Positions 43,439 to 50,999 of a DNA stretch of 50,999 nt are shown here, in pieces (the stretch's first letter is position 1; each line of letters begins with the position of its first letter). The notes beneath the pieces were generated by a model. The model was given only the letters and a program-made list of their open reading frames with translations. It made no database searches and was not told the DNA's origin. Source of the stretch: Candidatus Aminicenantota bacterium (GTDB taxonomy: Bacteria; Acidobacteriota; Aminicenantia; Aminicenantales; Aminicenantaceae); assembly GCA_016783445.1 (NCBI GenBank), contig JADHWO010000012.1:1-50999 (forward strand), in the 5' to 3' direction. A program made the translations under genes and the position numbers.

Positions 43439-43832
43439 CAACTCTTATTATTATAGATTCTTATTACAAAAGAAATAATTTTTACCTCACTTTATCTTAG
43501 GGAGGGATTATTAACTAACAGGTGTTATTCTAGATTTGAAATATTACTTGATTCTTAAATTAGGATTACTACACTTTATGACCTTGTGCGTTTGACATTA
43601 ACTCTGTTCAGGAGGGAAATTTTAAGTGTGATATTTGGGCAAAATTAAAACATTATCCTTAATTATCGGATAAAAATGAATAGGAATGATTCAGCATGAA
43701 CTATAATAATGTTTATTTTGAATTAGAAGCTGAGAAATAGCCATTCAAATTTAGCATATCTACTGTTATCTACTTGACTTCCTATTATTTATTTAATAAT
43801 ATCCCCCCTGAGGAAGATGCCTGCTTTCCATT
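43439..43832. other. AT-rich intergenic region
   Basis: No gene is supported. A TTGACA at about 43591 is a possible -35 element without a clear -10. AGGAGGG near 43611 precedes only a six-codon frame. AGGAAG followed by ATG at 43817 opens a ten-codon frame that ends inside the start region of the next gene and could be a leader peptide, but this is weak. Confidence 0.4.
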
Positions 43833-45251
43833 TTGTGGTTTATAATTGACTTTGTGACCAATGAAATGTGGGAAAAAACATTTGACGATATTGACTTAGA
43901 AACCCAGCCAAAGGATTCCCTGTTTTACATCCCTTCTTTTAAAGAAAGTACAGATCCCATTCTTATTTTCTTCATAATACTGACCAGTGTCTTAATAGTG
44001 GTAGTTGCTATTAAGTTGTGTATTTTCCAATTATGGATTGAATTTCTTGGCAGCAATCCATTTCTTAGAATCTCAACATACCCATTGGTGATTTCTGCAA
44101 TAATAATAGCGACAGGCATAGTCTTCCGGACAATTCTCTGGTTTCGCTACAAACCTCAGACAATAGAGGCGGGAGAGGAGGTTGAATGGCCATCCGTTAC
44201 TGTGATAATGCCGGCCCTGAATGAAGAGGAGCTTATAGAGAAATCGATCAACTCGATTTTTACTACTAAATATCCTCAGGACAAACTTGAGGTTATCTGT
44301 ATCAACGACGGATCAACTGATTTAACTTTGTATTACATGATGAGAGCAAAGCAGAGGTACGGAGACCGGCTCAAGGTTATCAATTTTGAAAACAATTTAG
44401 GGAAGAGGAAGGCTCTCTATGTGGCTTTGAGAAAATCAAGAGGAGAAATCATTGTTACTGTTGACACTGATAGCAAAATTGGGAGGACTGCTATCAGGAA
44501 TCTTGTTATTCCTTTGATTAAGGATGAGAGAACAGGTGCTGTTGCAGGGAGAGTTGCGGTTTTAAACGAAAAGGAGAATTTCCTTACAAGGATGCTTTCT
44601 ATCCGTTATTCAATCTCCTTTAATTTCGGCCGGGCATACCAGAGTGTCTATGGAGCTGTTTTTTGCTGTCCCGGGGCTCTTACAGCATACAGAAAAACTA
44701 TCCTAAAAAAGTTCATTCACAGCTGGATCAACCAGAAATTTCTTAAAGTACCCTGCACTTACGGGGAAGATAGAGCCCTTACAACTCAAATCCTCAAAGC
44801 AGGCTACCTGACAAGATTCCAGTCCAATGCCCTTGTTTATACAAAAGTTCCTACAAAAGTCACTCAGATGAGCATGATGTATCTTCGCTGGACACGGAGC
44901 TACATCCGGGAGTCCATTCTTTTCGCTAAATTCATGTTTTCAAAGTACAGGACAAAAAACCGCATTATTCCTATATTTGATTTTATCTTTTTGAATATCC
45001 TCCATCCTTTCCATATTTTTTTTACAGGCATACTCGTTTATTCTTTCTCTGTCAATCCTATTTTTTTCCTCCGTCATATGGCTTTTCTTGTCATTATTTC
45101 CTTTCTCCTTTCTCTTTATTATCTTCGGACAAATAGAAGCTTAGCTTTTCTTTATGGTATACCTTATGCTTTTATCACTGCCTTTTGCCTTTGGTGGATT
45201 GTTCCTTACGCCGCCTTTACAATGAAAAACCAATCGTGGCTGACCCGGTAG
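43833..45251 (+). CDS. Membrane glycosyltransferase family 2 (hyaluronan/cellulose-synthase-like)
   Basis: The ~472-residue inner-membrane protein has two N-terminal helices, a cytoplasmic GT-A domain (~120-330) and several C-terminal helices. Processive GT2 motifs are visible: VIMPALNEEE at the start of the domain, CINDGSTD, the metal-binding DTDS, GED (TYGEDRALTTQ) as the general base, and RWTRS in place of Q-x-x-R-W. Such enzymes polymerise UDP- or GDP-sugars into an exported polysaccharide. No biosynthesis neighbours are present. TTG at 43833 is the first possible start, and ATG at 43866 would give a shorter N-terminus; neither has a good ribosome-binding site. It ends 32 bp before the convergent second CHAT gene. 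Confidence 0.85.
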   Translation: MWFIIDFVTNEMWEKTFDDIDLETQPKDSLFYIPSFKESTDPILIFFIILTSVLIVVVAIKLCIFQLWIEFLGSNPFLRISTYPLVISAIIIATGIVFRTILWFRYKPQTIEAGEEVEWPSVTVIMPALNEEELIEKSINSIFTTKYPQDKLEVICINDGSTDLTLYYMMRAKQRYGDRLKVINFENNLGKRKALYVALRKSRGEIIVTVDTDSKIGRTAIRNLVIPLIKDERTGAVAGRVAVLNEKENFLTRMLSIRYSISFNFGRAYQSVYGAVFCCPGALTAYRKTILKKFIHSWINQKFLKVPCTYGEDRALTTQILKAGYLTRFQSNALVYTKVPTKVTQMSMMYLRWTRSYIRESILFAKFMFSKYRTKNRIIPIFDFIFLNILHPFHIFFTGILVYSFSVNPIFFLRHMAFLVIISFLLSLYYLRTNRSLAFLYGIPYAFITAFCLWWIVPYAAFTMKNQSWLTR

Positions 45252-45282
45252 GATAATGGGTGGATGGTTTTCAGGAAGATAT

Positions 45283-48258
45283 TTAAGTTCTTTTCCTGAT
45301 ATTTCTTAAAACAATTAAAGTAATTACTGCCAGTAATAGGAAAATTCCGAATATAAATAGCTTTTTAATTGGACTTGAGAAGATAATTTCATCTGCCTTT
45401 CCCGATATTACGAATCCTGCCCAGTAATAAGGGTGGGATAATATGCCCGAGTTTATCATTTCGAGCTTGGCTTTGCGTAAAGCACTCATGATTGATTCAG
45501 AAGAGCGAAGATGGAAATAAAATCTTTCCATAAGCTGATAACTTGCCTCGTCATTTACAGCCCATAAGCTCATGAGCACAGAGGATGTGCCTGCATAAAA
45601 AAAGGCTCTGTTTATTCCTTCAATACCTTCTCCCCGGGTAAACCGGCCGAGCCCTGTCTGGCAGGATGAGAGAGTAACCAGATCGGAATTTAATTTCAGG
45701 TTATAAATTTCTCTCATCTGGAGAAAACCGTCTTCAGTGGGGTCTTCATCCAGAGTGAGTACTATAGATGACCGGGCTGGTTTTTTATCATCTAAAATGC
45801 TGTGAGTTGCAAAATGTATGATTTTGTAATCTCTGAGTCTGTGCTCTTTTAATTGTTCTTCAGTGGCCAATTCTCTCTGGAAGGTATTTGATTTTTTAAA
45901 AAGATCGCTGATTTTGTCGATTTCAAGCCCGCTGTATTTCAGTCTGAAAAAATTAAAGTAAGAAGAAGAGAAGAATTCTTGAAAGATGTCCTCTCCATTC
46001 TCTTCTTTTTCCAGTTGTCCGAAATGAGGGTCGCCAAAAGCTAAAATATCCATTTGAGGTTTTGTTCTGCTCAACTTTTTATGACGGATTATCTCGCTGA
46101 GGGAAGAAATTGACGGGGCATAAGCAATCTTATAATTGTTGATCAGCCAGTTTCTTTTTTCTTTATGAGTGATAAGAGTCTCGAATGGAAGAAAGTGAAG
46201 AATATCGTCCGGGATGAAGATAATGGTTTTTATTTTCTTGTCCAGGCCTGGAAGAACAAGTATTTTGAAGAGCTCATGGCCGGATTCGAAATTTTGATTT
46301 TCCTTATCATTTATGACCTTAAGGTAATCCGTGACTTGTTTTTGGATTATGTCTCTGGGGGGGATAGGAAATATTCTTAAGTCTTTCCTGGTGATGACAA
46401 AAGCATAAGAATTTTCCTCGCTTATAGAATATGCAAAAAAAGCGGTTTTTGTGTTAAGAAGTTTTTTCTGAGTTTCAACAAGAGATATAATTTCAGGATA
46501 TCTCAGATCTGCGTAGGCGGGGCTTTTTATCCGCATCTCTCTTTTAAGAGATTCCAGTTTATCCTCGTTATTTTTAAGCTCTTCGTGAATGGCTTCTTTC
46601 TTTTCCCGGGAAAGTTCTTCCGCTAATAGTCTTGTGTAGATGTTTGAGATGTCCTTCATCAGTTCTTTTTCATGGTTCAGGAGTTCAGCGTCAACACCTT
46701 GTGTGATATCGACCTGAGAGAGTTCTAAGCTGTCCAGAAAAGCACGGGCCTTTGCTCTTTCTAAGTAATTAAAAGCCTCGAGGCCATAAGTGTTTCCCGT
46801 GTTAGATAAATAGAGCTTCACGAGGAGATGGATAAGGTTATGATAAGGCTCGATTCTCTTATCTGCTGCAAGATAGCTAGCCTTGAGTTCCTCCAACTTG
46901 ATTCGTGAGCGGATGTTTTCAATAGTCTTAATAGATTCTTTATAACTTTCTATAGCCTCGCTAAATTTATCTTGTTTTTCAAAAGCTTTAGCTCTTTCAA
47001 GGTAGGCTTCCCAGAGAATCTTTTCCCCTCCAATGTCAACAGCCAGGTTTATTGCCCTCTCGTAGTATTCTGTGGATTTTTCATAATCTCCAAGATAGAA
47101 GTTCACAATACCAATGTTATTCAAAATCATGCCTGTTGATATAACATCTTTAATCTCTTCTGCAAGTTTATAACCCGATTGGAAGTATTCCAGGGCTTTG
47201 TGGTAGTTTTCTAAATCTGTATGGACAGTACCTATGTTATTCAAAACCTCAACTTCTGCTCTTTTGTATCCGGTTTTTCTTGTTAATTTAAGGCATTCGT
47301 AAAAATTATCCAGTGCTTTAAGGAAATCTTGATTATTTTTAGAAATAAGGCCTTTGGTCCGGAACGTTGCTCCTATATTATTTAAATCCATGGCAATAAA
47401 AATATCTTTACCTAACTGCTTGTCTATTTCGAGAGCTTTTTTTAAATAATCCAGAGCTTTTTCATAGTTTCCTATATTCTCGTAAATAATCCCGATACTG
47501 CTCAAGCAAACAGACTCCTCGATTTTTTTTCTTAGAACTTGTGCGATGATTAAAGCTTGCTCGAGGTAATTAAGAGCTTCAGAGTAATTATCCAATTTCA
47601 GATAATAATTTCCTATATTGGTTAAACACCTTCCTTCTTCAATCCTGTGGTTTAAACTTTGAGCAATTTTAAGTGCTTTTTCATTCAGCGAATAAAATTC
47701 CTTTAATTTGTTTAAGTTCTCATAATTAAAACTCATTTGACGGAGACATTTGAGCTCGTGCTCTTTACTCTCGATTTCTTTAGATATATTGATGGCTTGC
47801 TGAAAGCTTTCTATTGATTTTTGGAATTCATTAAGGCGACGAAAATTTTTACCCTCATTATATGATTTGTAAATTTTAAGTGCTTTATTGCTTTTTTCTT
47901 CAAGGTTTTTTAGATTTAGCTTTTGAGCAAGCTTCAATGTGAGTTTATAGTATTCCGAAGATTCTTTAACCTCGCCGATGTTCCAGTACGCAATTCCCAG
48001 CTTAATGAGTGAATCACATTCTTTTGTTTCGGAGGGGATTTTTCTGGCAATATTTAAGGATTTTTCGAAAAATCTTATTGATTTTTCGAATTCACCATCT
48101 TCCTGTAGTTTTTTTGCCTGTGTGAATAGCCGGGCATATTCTTGTGTAAGATCAGATTTATAAAAAGAAAAAATGTTCAGGTTAAAAAGAAATAATACAA
48201 AAAAAAGACAAATAAAAAAAAGGAGATAAATCTTTTTCTGATGTTTCACTTTGTTCAA
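45283..48258 (-). CDS. TPR-CHAT protease, copy 2, membrane-anchored
   Basis: The 991-residue protein is an end-to-end paralogue of the one at 38039. A signal/anchor segment (YLLFFICLFFVLFLFNLNIF) is followed by TPRs (~35-480), a helical linker, and a CHAT domain (~610-955) with H819 in IHFATHSILDD and C866 in LSSCQTGLGR. Unlike copy 1 it has a C-terminal transmembrane helix (LFIFGIFLLLAVITLIVL) and a basic end. This places TPR and CHAT domains outside the cytoplasm, tethered by both ends, unless the N-terminal helix is cleaved. ATHS replaces ACHG around the histidine. It lies downstream of a small secreted-protein gene on the same strand, across a 267-bp gap containing a hairpin. Confidence 0.9.
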   Translation of the reverse strand: MNKVKHQKKIYLLFFICLFFVLFLFNLNIFSFYKSDLTQEYARLFTQAKKLQEDGEFEKSIRFFEKSLNIARKIPSETKECDSLIKLGIAYWNIGEVKESSEYYKLTLKLAQKLNLKNLEEKSNKALKIYKSYNEGKNFRRLNEFQKSIESFQQAINISKEIESKEHELKCLRQMSFNYENLNKLKEFYSLNEKALKIAQSLNHRIEEGRCLTNIGNYYLKLDNYSEALNYLEQALIIAQVLRKKIEESVCLSSIGIIYENIGNYEKALDYLKKALEIDKQLGKDIFIAMDLNNIGATFRTKGLISKNNQDFLKALDNFYECLKLTRKTGYKRAEVEVLNNIGTVHTDLENYHKALEYFQSGYKLAEEIKDVISTGMILNNIGIVNFYLGDYEKSTEYYERAINLAVDIGGEKILWEAYLERAKAFEKQDKFSEAIESYKESIKTIENIRSRIKLEELKASYLAADKRIEPYHNLIHLLVKLYLSNTGNTYGLEAFNYLERAKARAFLDSLELSQVDITQGVDAELLNHEKELMKDISNIYTRLLAEELSREKKEAIHEELKNNEDKLESLKREMRIKSPAYADLRYPEIISLVETQKKLLNTKTAFFAYSISEENSYAFVITRKDLRIFPIPPRDIIQKQVTDYLKVINDKENQNFESGHELFKILVLPGLDKKIKTIIFIPDDILHFLPFETLITHKEKRNWLINNYKIAYAPSISSLSEIIRHKKLSRTKPQMDILAFGDPHFGQLEKEENGEDIFQEFFSSSYFNFFRLKYSGLEIDKISDLFKKSNTFQRELATEEQLKEHRLRDYKIIHFATHSILDDKKPARSSIVLTLDEDPTEDGFLQMREIYNLKLNSDLVTLSSCQTGLGRFTRGEGIEGINRAFFYAGTSSVLMSLWAVNDEASYQLMERFYFHLRSSESIMSALRKAKLEMINSGILSHPYYWAGFVISGKADEIIFSSPIKKLFIFGIFLLLAVITLIVLRNIRKRT

Positions 48259-48326
48259 TCTAAATTGATTTGAATAGGTTATGCTTCTTTTCAGAGATAA
48301 GATTATGACAGATTTGTTAGATAGAA

Positions 48327-48367
48327 ATCAACTTTCAGGAAAAATCTTCTCTTTCCTGAAAGTTGAT
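48327..48367. terminator. Strong hairpin, probable terminator
   Basis: ATCAACTTTCAGGAAA (48327-48342) pairs perfectly with TTTCCTGAAAGTTGAT (48352-48367), a 16-bp stem. On the plus strand it is followed by TTTATTT; on the minus strand by a weaker TTCTAT. It lies after the small secreted-protein gene and ahead of the second CHAT gene, so on the minus strand it may end or attenuate transcription between them. Confidence 0.65.
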
Positions 48368-48525
48368 TTTATTTGAGCTGTAATCTTTATAACAATCAGA
48401 TAAAAGAACTATAGAAATACACTACAATAGATAAATATTTATTCCCCGCTTTAATAAATACTTAACTTATTTCCTGTTAATTTGTTTTTTTTGAGTTAAT
48501 AAATTTATTCGAGTGATATAGAAAG

Positions 48526-48822
48526 TTAATCTTCGTCAGGGTTCTTCACTGAATTCAATGTTCCGGTGATCTTGGCTTTGGTGCTTGAGATGGAATTGTT
48601 CTTGACGGGTTTGTTATCAGGAGCGGTGTTCTGGTTGGCATCCGCTGAGGGTGCCAGGAACGGGAAAATAGCATAGATAATCTGAGCAGGTTTTTTGAGC
48701 AGGAGTTTGAGGTCAAATCCTTTCTGGGCTTTGACACCGGCAAAGGTGTTGGGAACAGAGAGACTGAGGATGGCAACACATGCCAAGAGCGCTACAGCCC
48801 TTAAAAATGTTTTTTTACGCAT
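48526..48822 (-). CDS. Small secreted protein of unknown function
   Basis: The 98-residue protein starts at the ATG at 48822, set by AAAGGAGGT 5-6 nt upstream; the open frame extends to 48849. It has a clear signal peptide (MRKKTFLRAVALLACVAILSLSVPNTFA), a short hydrophobic amphipathic segment (FDLKLLLKKPAQIIYAIFPFLAP) and a polar, lysine/asparagine/serine-rich tail ending DED. No known family is recognised. It is on the same strand as the second CHAT gene. As a substrate, ligand or inhibitor of the exported CHAT protease it would make sense, but only position suggests this. It has one of the few strong ribosome-binding sites in the region, suggesting high expression. Confidence 0.7.
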   Translation of the reverse strand: MRKKTFLRAVALLACVAILSLSVPNTFAGVKAQKGFDLKLLLKKPAQIIYAIFPFLAPSADANQNTAPDNKPVKNNSISSTKAKITGTLNSVKNPDED

Positions 48823-49156
48823 AATACCTCCTTTAAATTTGGTGCACATTTAGAGAAGATAATAGTAAGGATTTAAAACAACGTAACAATCTGAATCCCT
48901 CATTTCTCCTTCCAATCCAATGTGCCCCATAAATTTTAATTATAAACTTTAAAATGTCAAGCATTTTTTTCACGTAAGTTATTCATAAAAAACAATTTAG
49001 CATGCACTTATACATCATATTGTGGTAATATACCTCCACCTGTCAAATATCTTGTGTTGACAGGCTTCAACTTCTCATCTCCCTCGAGTTTTGATACACT
49101 TCGACACGGCGTATATTTAGTCGTTCAGGGGCGGGAAAAATTGAAAGGTTTTTTTA
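48823..49156. other. AT-rich intergenic region
   Basis: I see no gene. The left end must hold the promoter of the small secreted-protein gene. The right end borders a symporter gene fragment. Confidence 0.5.
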
Positions 49157-49291
49157 TTATTGGCGGTATTTTGCGGCAATAGACTTTAATTCTTCCTCTG
49201 CTTCCTCTGGTGGAGTGGTCAAAGTGCTTATAATCACAGTCAGCAGAGTCGAGATAAAAAAGGCAGGCACAAGATGGTAAATTATGATGCG
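49157..49291 (-). pseudogene. C-terminal remnant, probably of a sodium:solute symporter
   Basis: The minus-strand frame ends with YHLVPAFFISTLLTVIISTLTTPPEEAEEELKSIAAKYRQ. A last transmembrane helix followed by T-x-P-P-E-E-A is the usual end of SSS-family transporters. Upstream of about 49291 the frame no longer looks like a transporter, so the rest is lost. Fragment call is by pattern only. Confidence 0.4.
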
Positions 49292-49398
49292 TCTAATTGT
49301 TGTGGATGGAGGCCCAAGAAGAAGAAAAATGATTTTAAAAAGGATCTCCTGCGATTTCCCAGAAACCGTTCTCTTCTCAAAAGAAATGGAGAAGAAGG

Positions 49399-49721
49399 TC
49401 ATTCAGTAGTTTTTTCGATTTGGATGAATTCGATGGGAGCACCGTTGTCTGCGATGAACGCCACGATAATGCCATCAGACGGGCTGTTGGGAGGGATTCC
49501 TCCTTGTTCTGAATTTCTTTTTCCAGGTCATCGACCTCGAATGCAACATGGGGGATTGTCTTAATAAGCTCGGGTAAAAGGGAATCCGGCTCGAAGCGCA
49601 TCCACTCCACTCCGTAAGGACTTGACTCGTAACCAGAAACATACATCTTGAATTCCTCTAAATAGGCTTCATTTTCTCTTGAGATTGTTGTTGGAATTCC
49701 CACATGATGATATTTGCGCAT
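49399..49721 (-). pseudogene. VOC/glyoxalase-like protein with a one-base frameshift
   Basis: From the ATG at 49721 the frame reads MRKYHHVGIPTTISRENEAYLEEFKMYVSGYESS-type sequence through PHVAFEVDDLEKEIQNK, a vicinal-oxygen-chelate fold with a metal histidine in HHVGIP and a second in PHVAFEV. At about 49505 a missing base shifts it. The correct continuation (GIPPNSPSDGIIVAFI..., then GAPIEFIQIEKTTE) lies in the next frame and ends with TGA at 49399-49401. Restoring one G (AAGGGAGG for AAGGAGG) would give an intact ~107-residue protein, so either a sequencing error or a fresh mutation is possible. Confidence 0.75.
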
Positions 49722-50289
49722 TATATATCTCCTGTTACTCTATCTTTTTTCCTATTTGGGACCTTTCTTTTGAAAAATAAATATAAAGGATGGATTGCCC
49801 ATTGCCGTATTCTCCGCTCTAACGATAGGAATTTGCTTTTTTGTTTAACTCAGATTACTACTCATTTTTGCTAAATCTACGCCCTTTCAACTTCTACATT
49901 AAAAACATTATAGGAAAGAAACTAGTACCGTCAATAAAAAGTGCATATAAATTCACTATTAGCCATTTGTATTATTATAAAAGAAAACATACCAACCGTG
50001 AAATACATTATTAGTATCAAATAATACTTAAACGGACAACACCTGAGATGGCAGCGAGAAGATAAAGGACGAAAGAGAAGATGGCTAAAGGTTCAGCCTG
50101 GACTGTAACCTGGGCAGCTGGCTCCATCCGGGCTACTCTCCTTCTTCCTTAAAGAAGAGGTAGAGGGCCAAGAGAAAGAAGGATAATAGCAAATGGCAGG
50201 AGAAAGAGGCCGAAGATTTCAGCTATATTCATAAATATTGATAAAATATTAAGGGAAGATTTTTCTCCGTATATATGAGAATACCGGTG
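49722..50289. other. Region with two possible tiny hydrophobic ORFs, otherwise empty
   Basis: On the minus strand, 50149-50232 encodes a 27-residue hydrophobic peptide (MNIAEIFGLFLLPFAIILLS...). A single frameshift would let it end as LALYLFFKEEGE. Another frame at 50017-50127 encodes 36 residues with one helix (EPLAIFSFVLYLLAAISGVV). GGAGAG lies ~10 nt before the latter. They could be small membrane subunits or remnants. The rest (49722-50016) is AT-rich with no gene. Confidence 0.3.
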
Positions 50290-50709
50290 CTACTCTTCTT
50301 CTTTTTTTTCCTTGTAGAAGTAGTCGATTTCCCACTCTGCGGTCTCAGGGCCGTCAGAGCCGTGTACAGAATTTTGCTCCACCGAGGAGCCGAACATCTG
50401 GCGCAGGGTACCGGATTCAGCCATGGCAGGGTCTGTAGCTCCCATCACTTTGCGCCAGTGGGATATGGCGTCTTCCCCTTCCAGAACCAAAATGACGATT
50501 TCTCCCGAAGACATGAAGTCTGTCAGGGGGTCGTAAAAATGCTTGTCCTTGTGGACTATATAAAAACCCTGTGCTTCTTCCTTGGTTAGGTGAAGCATCT
50601 TCAGACCGGATATTAAGAACTCTTCCTCCTCAATTCGCTGTAAAATTTTGCCCATAACTTTCTTTTTTATGGCGTCAGGTTTAATTATGGCTAAAGTTTT
50701 TTCAACCAT
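50290..50709 (-). CDS. ndk: Nucleoside diphosphate kinase
   Basis: The 139-residue enzyme equalises NTP pools by passing phosphate from ATP through a phosphohistidine. The nucleophile is H116 in NSVHGSDG. The N-terminal TLAIIKPDA and the K/R/N residues of the nucleotide site (MGATDPAMAESGTLRQMFG) are present. Length is normal for bacterial Ndk. The C-terminus has a short acidic/lysine tail (YKEKKEEE). It has its own upstream region with no visible operon partner in the window. Confidence 0.95.
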   Translation of the reverse strand: MVEKTLAIIKPDAIKKKVMGKILQRIEEEEFLISGLKMLHLTKEEAQGFYIVHKDKHFYDPLTDFMSSGEIVILVLEGEDAISHWRKVMGATDPAMAESGTLRQMFGSSVEQNSVHGSDGPETAEWEIDYFYKEKKEEE

Positions 50710-50999
50710 TTTGGCTCCTTATTTATATTATGGCTCCTAATTTATTTAGTCATTCATTTGTATATCTTAATCTTATCTTTGAGTCAACTTTAACGGATAT
50801 GATGTTAGGGCGACGCAATAAATTTCTGGATACATCCGGCTGGCAGGATATGAGGATGTTAATGATTCTCAGCGTTTATCAGTTGATCCTGTCGTGAGGG
50901 CAGTTACCGGAAAGAAGAAGAATGCGGCCAGTATCAATACAACATTTATTTTTTCTTTGTATAAATAAGCGGATGATATAAAGGATTAAAATATCACTG
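50710..50999. other. Upstream region of ndk, no supported gene
   Basis: AT-rich promoter region for ndk followed by sequence in which one short minus-strand stretch (VVLILAAFFFFPVTALTTG) looks like a signal peptide but stops after a few codons. I see no gene that can be supported. Confidence 0.4.

Noticed and set aside
38039-48258. Possible CRISPR (Craspase-like) association of the TPR-CHAT genes
   Set aside because: No repeat-spacer array, Cas7-11-like effector or other cas gene is visible anywhere in the window.

Overview
The window is a bacterial chromosome segment with mixed base composition. Housekeeping genes (lipA, rpsU, lptB, ndk, an alkyltransferase, a metallophosphoesterase) sit among many accessory genes, broken genes and insertion-sequence scars. 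LptB and an MlaE-type permease point to a Gram-negative envelope. The mix of a Tricorn-like protease, MacB/FtsX permease with a sigma-54 promoter, NHL-type propeller protein, non-canonical reductive-dehalogenase-like proteins and many TPR/CHAT/WD40-caspase proteins resembles anaerobic Acidobacteriota/Candidatus Aminicenantes. That placement is inference; there is no rRNA gene here.

Layout. 1-3.1 kb: an IS91-family transposase cut by the left edge, a gene remnant, and an intact AbiEi/AbiEii-type toxin-antitoxin pair. 3.1-6.5 kb: a CPA2 cation/proton antiporter, a LapA-like membrane protein, a frameshifted and truncated MlaE permease, and dispersed IS-like repeats. 6.5-11.2 kb: a Tricorn-like protease and a compact Panacea-type antitoxin/RelE-like toxin pair with a textbook promoter. 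11.2-14.3 kb: an IS3-type remnant, two overlapping reductive-dehalogenase-like genes without TAT signals or an RdhB partner, and an AbiEii remnant. 14.3-20.3 kb: a glutamate-rich zinc-ribbon membrane protein, lptB, and a housekeeping group (DUF1848, alkyltransferase, phosphoesterase, lipA, rpsU). 20.3-28.2 kb: a chimeric gene remnant, a secreted beta-propeller protein, three tandem alcohol-dehydrogenase paralogues, and an FtsX/MacB permease with a sigma-54 promoter and tandem operators. 28.2-30.1 kb: an amino-acid racemase/P1 peptidase operon.

30.4-48.8 kb is the most unusual part. It holds a secreted TPR-DUF1566 protein with five copies of an unfamiliar LGYKEGD-type repeat, a secreted WD40-caspase protein, and two paralogous TPR-CHAT proteases. 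Between the two CHAT genes lie an ECF sigma factor, a membrane anti-sigma factor, a sensor-less sigma-54 activator and a hyaluronan-synthase-like glycosyltransferase. A small secreted protein follows the second CHAT gene. The TPR-DUF1566/caspase pair is bracketed by a ~372-bp direct duplication of the 5' part of the P1 peptidase gene, and an IS3-like end marks one junction. I infer a protease-linked regulatory island in which CHAT/caspase peptidases could be coupled to release of a membrane-held sigma factor. No experiment or database search supports this.

48.8-51 kb: fragments (sodium:solute symporter C-terminus, frameshifted VOC protein), small uncertain ORFs and ndk.

I see no tRNA, rRNA or CRISPR array.
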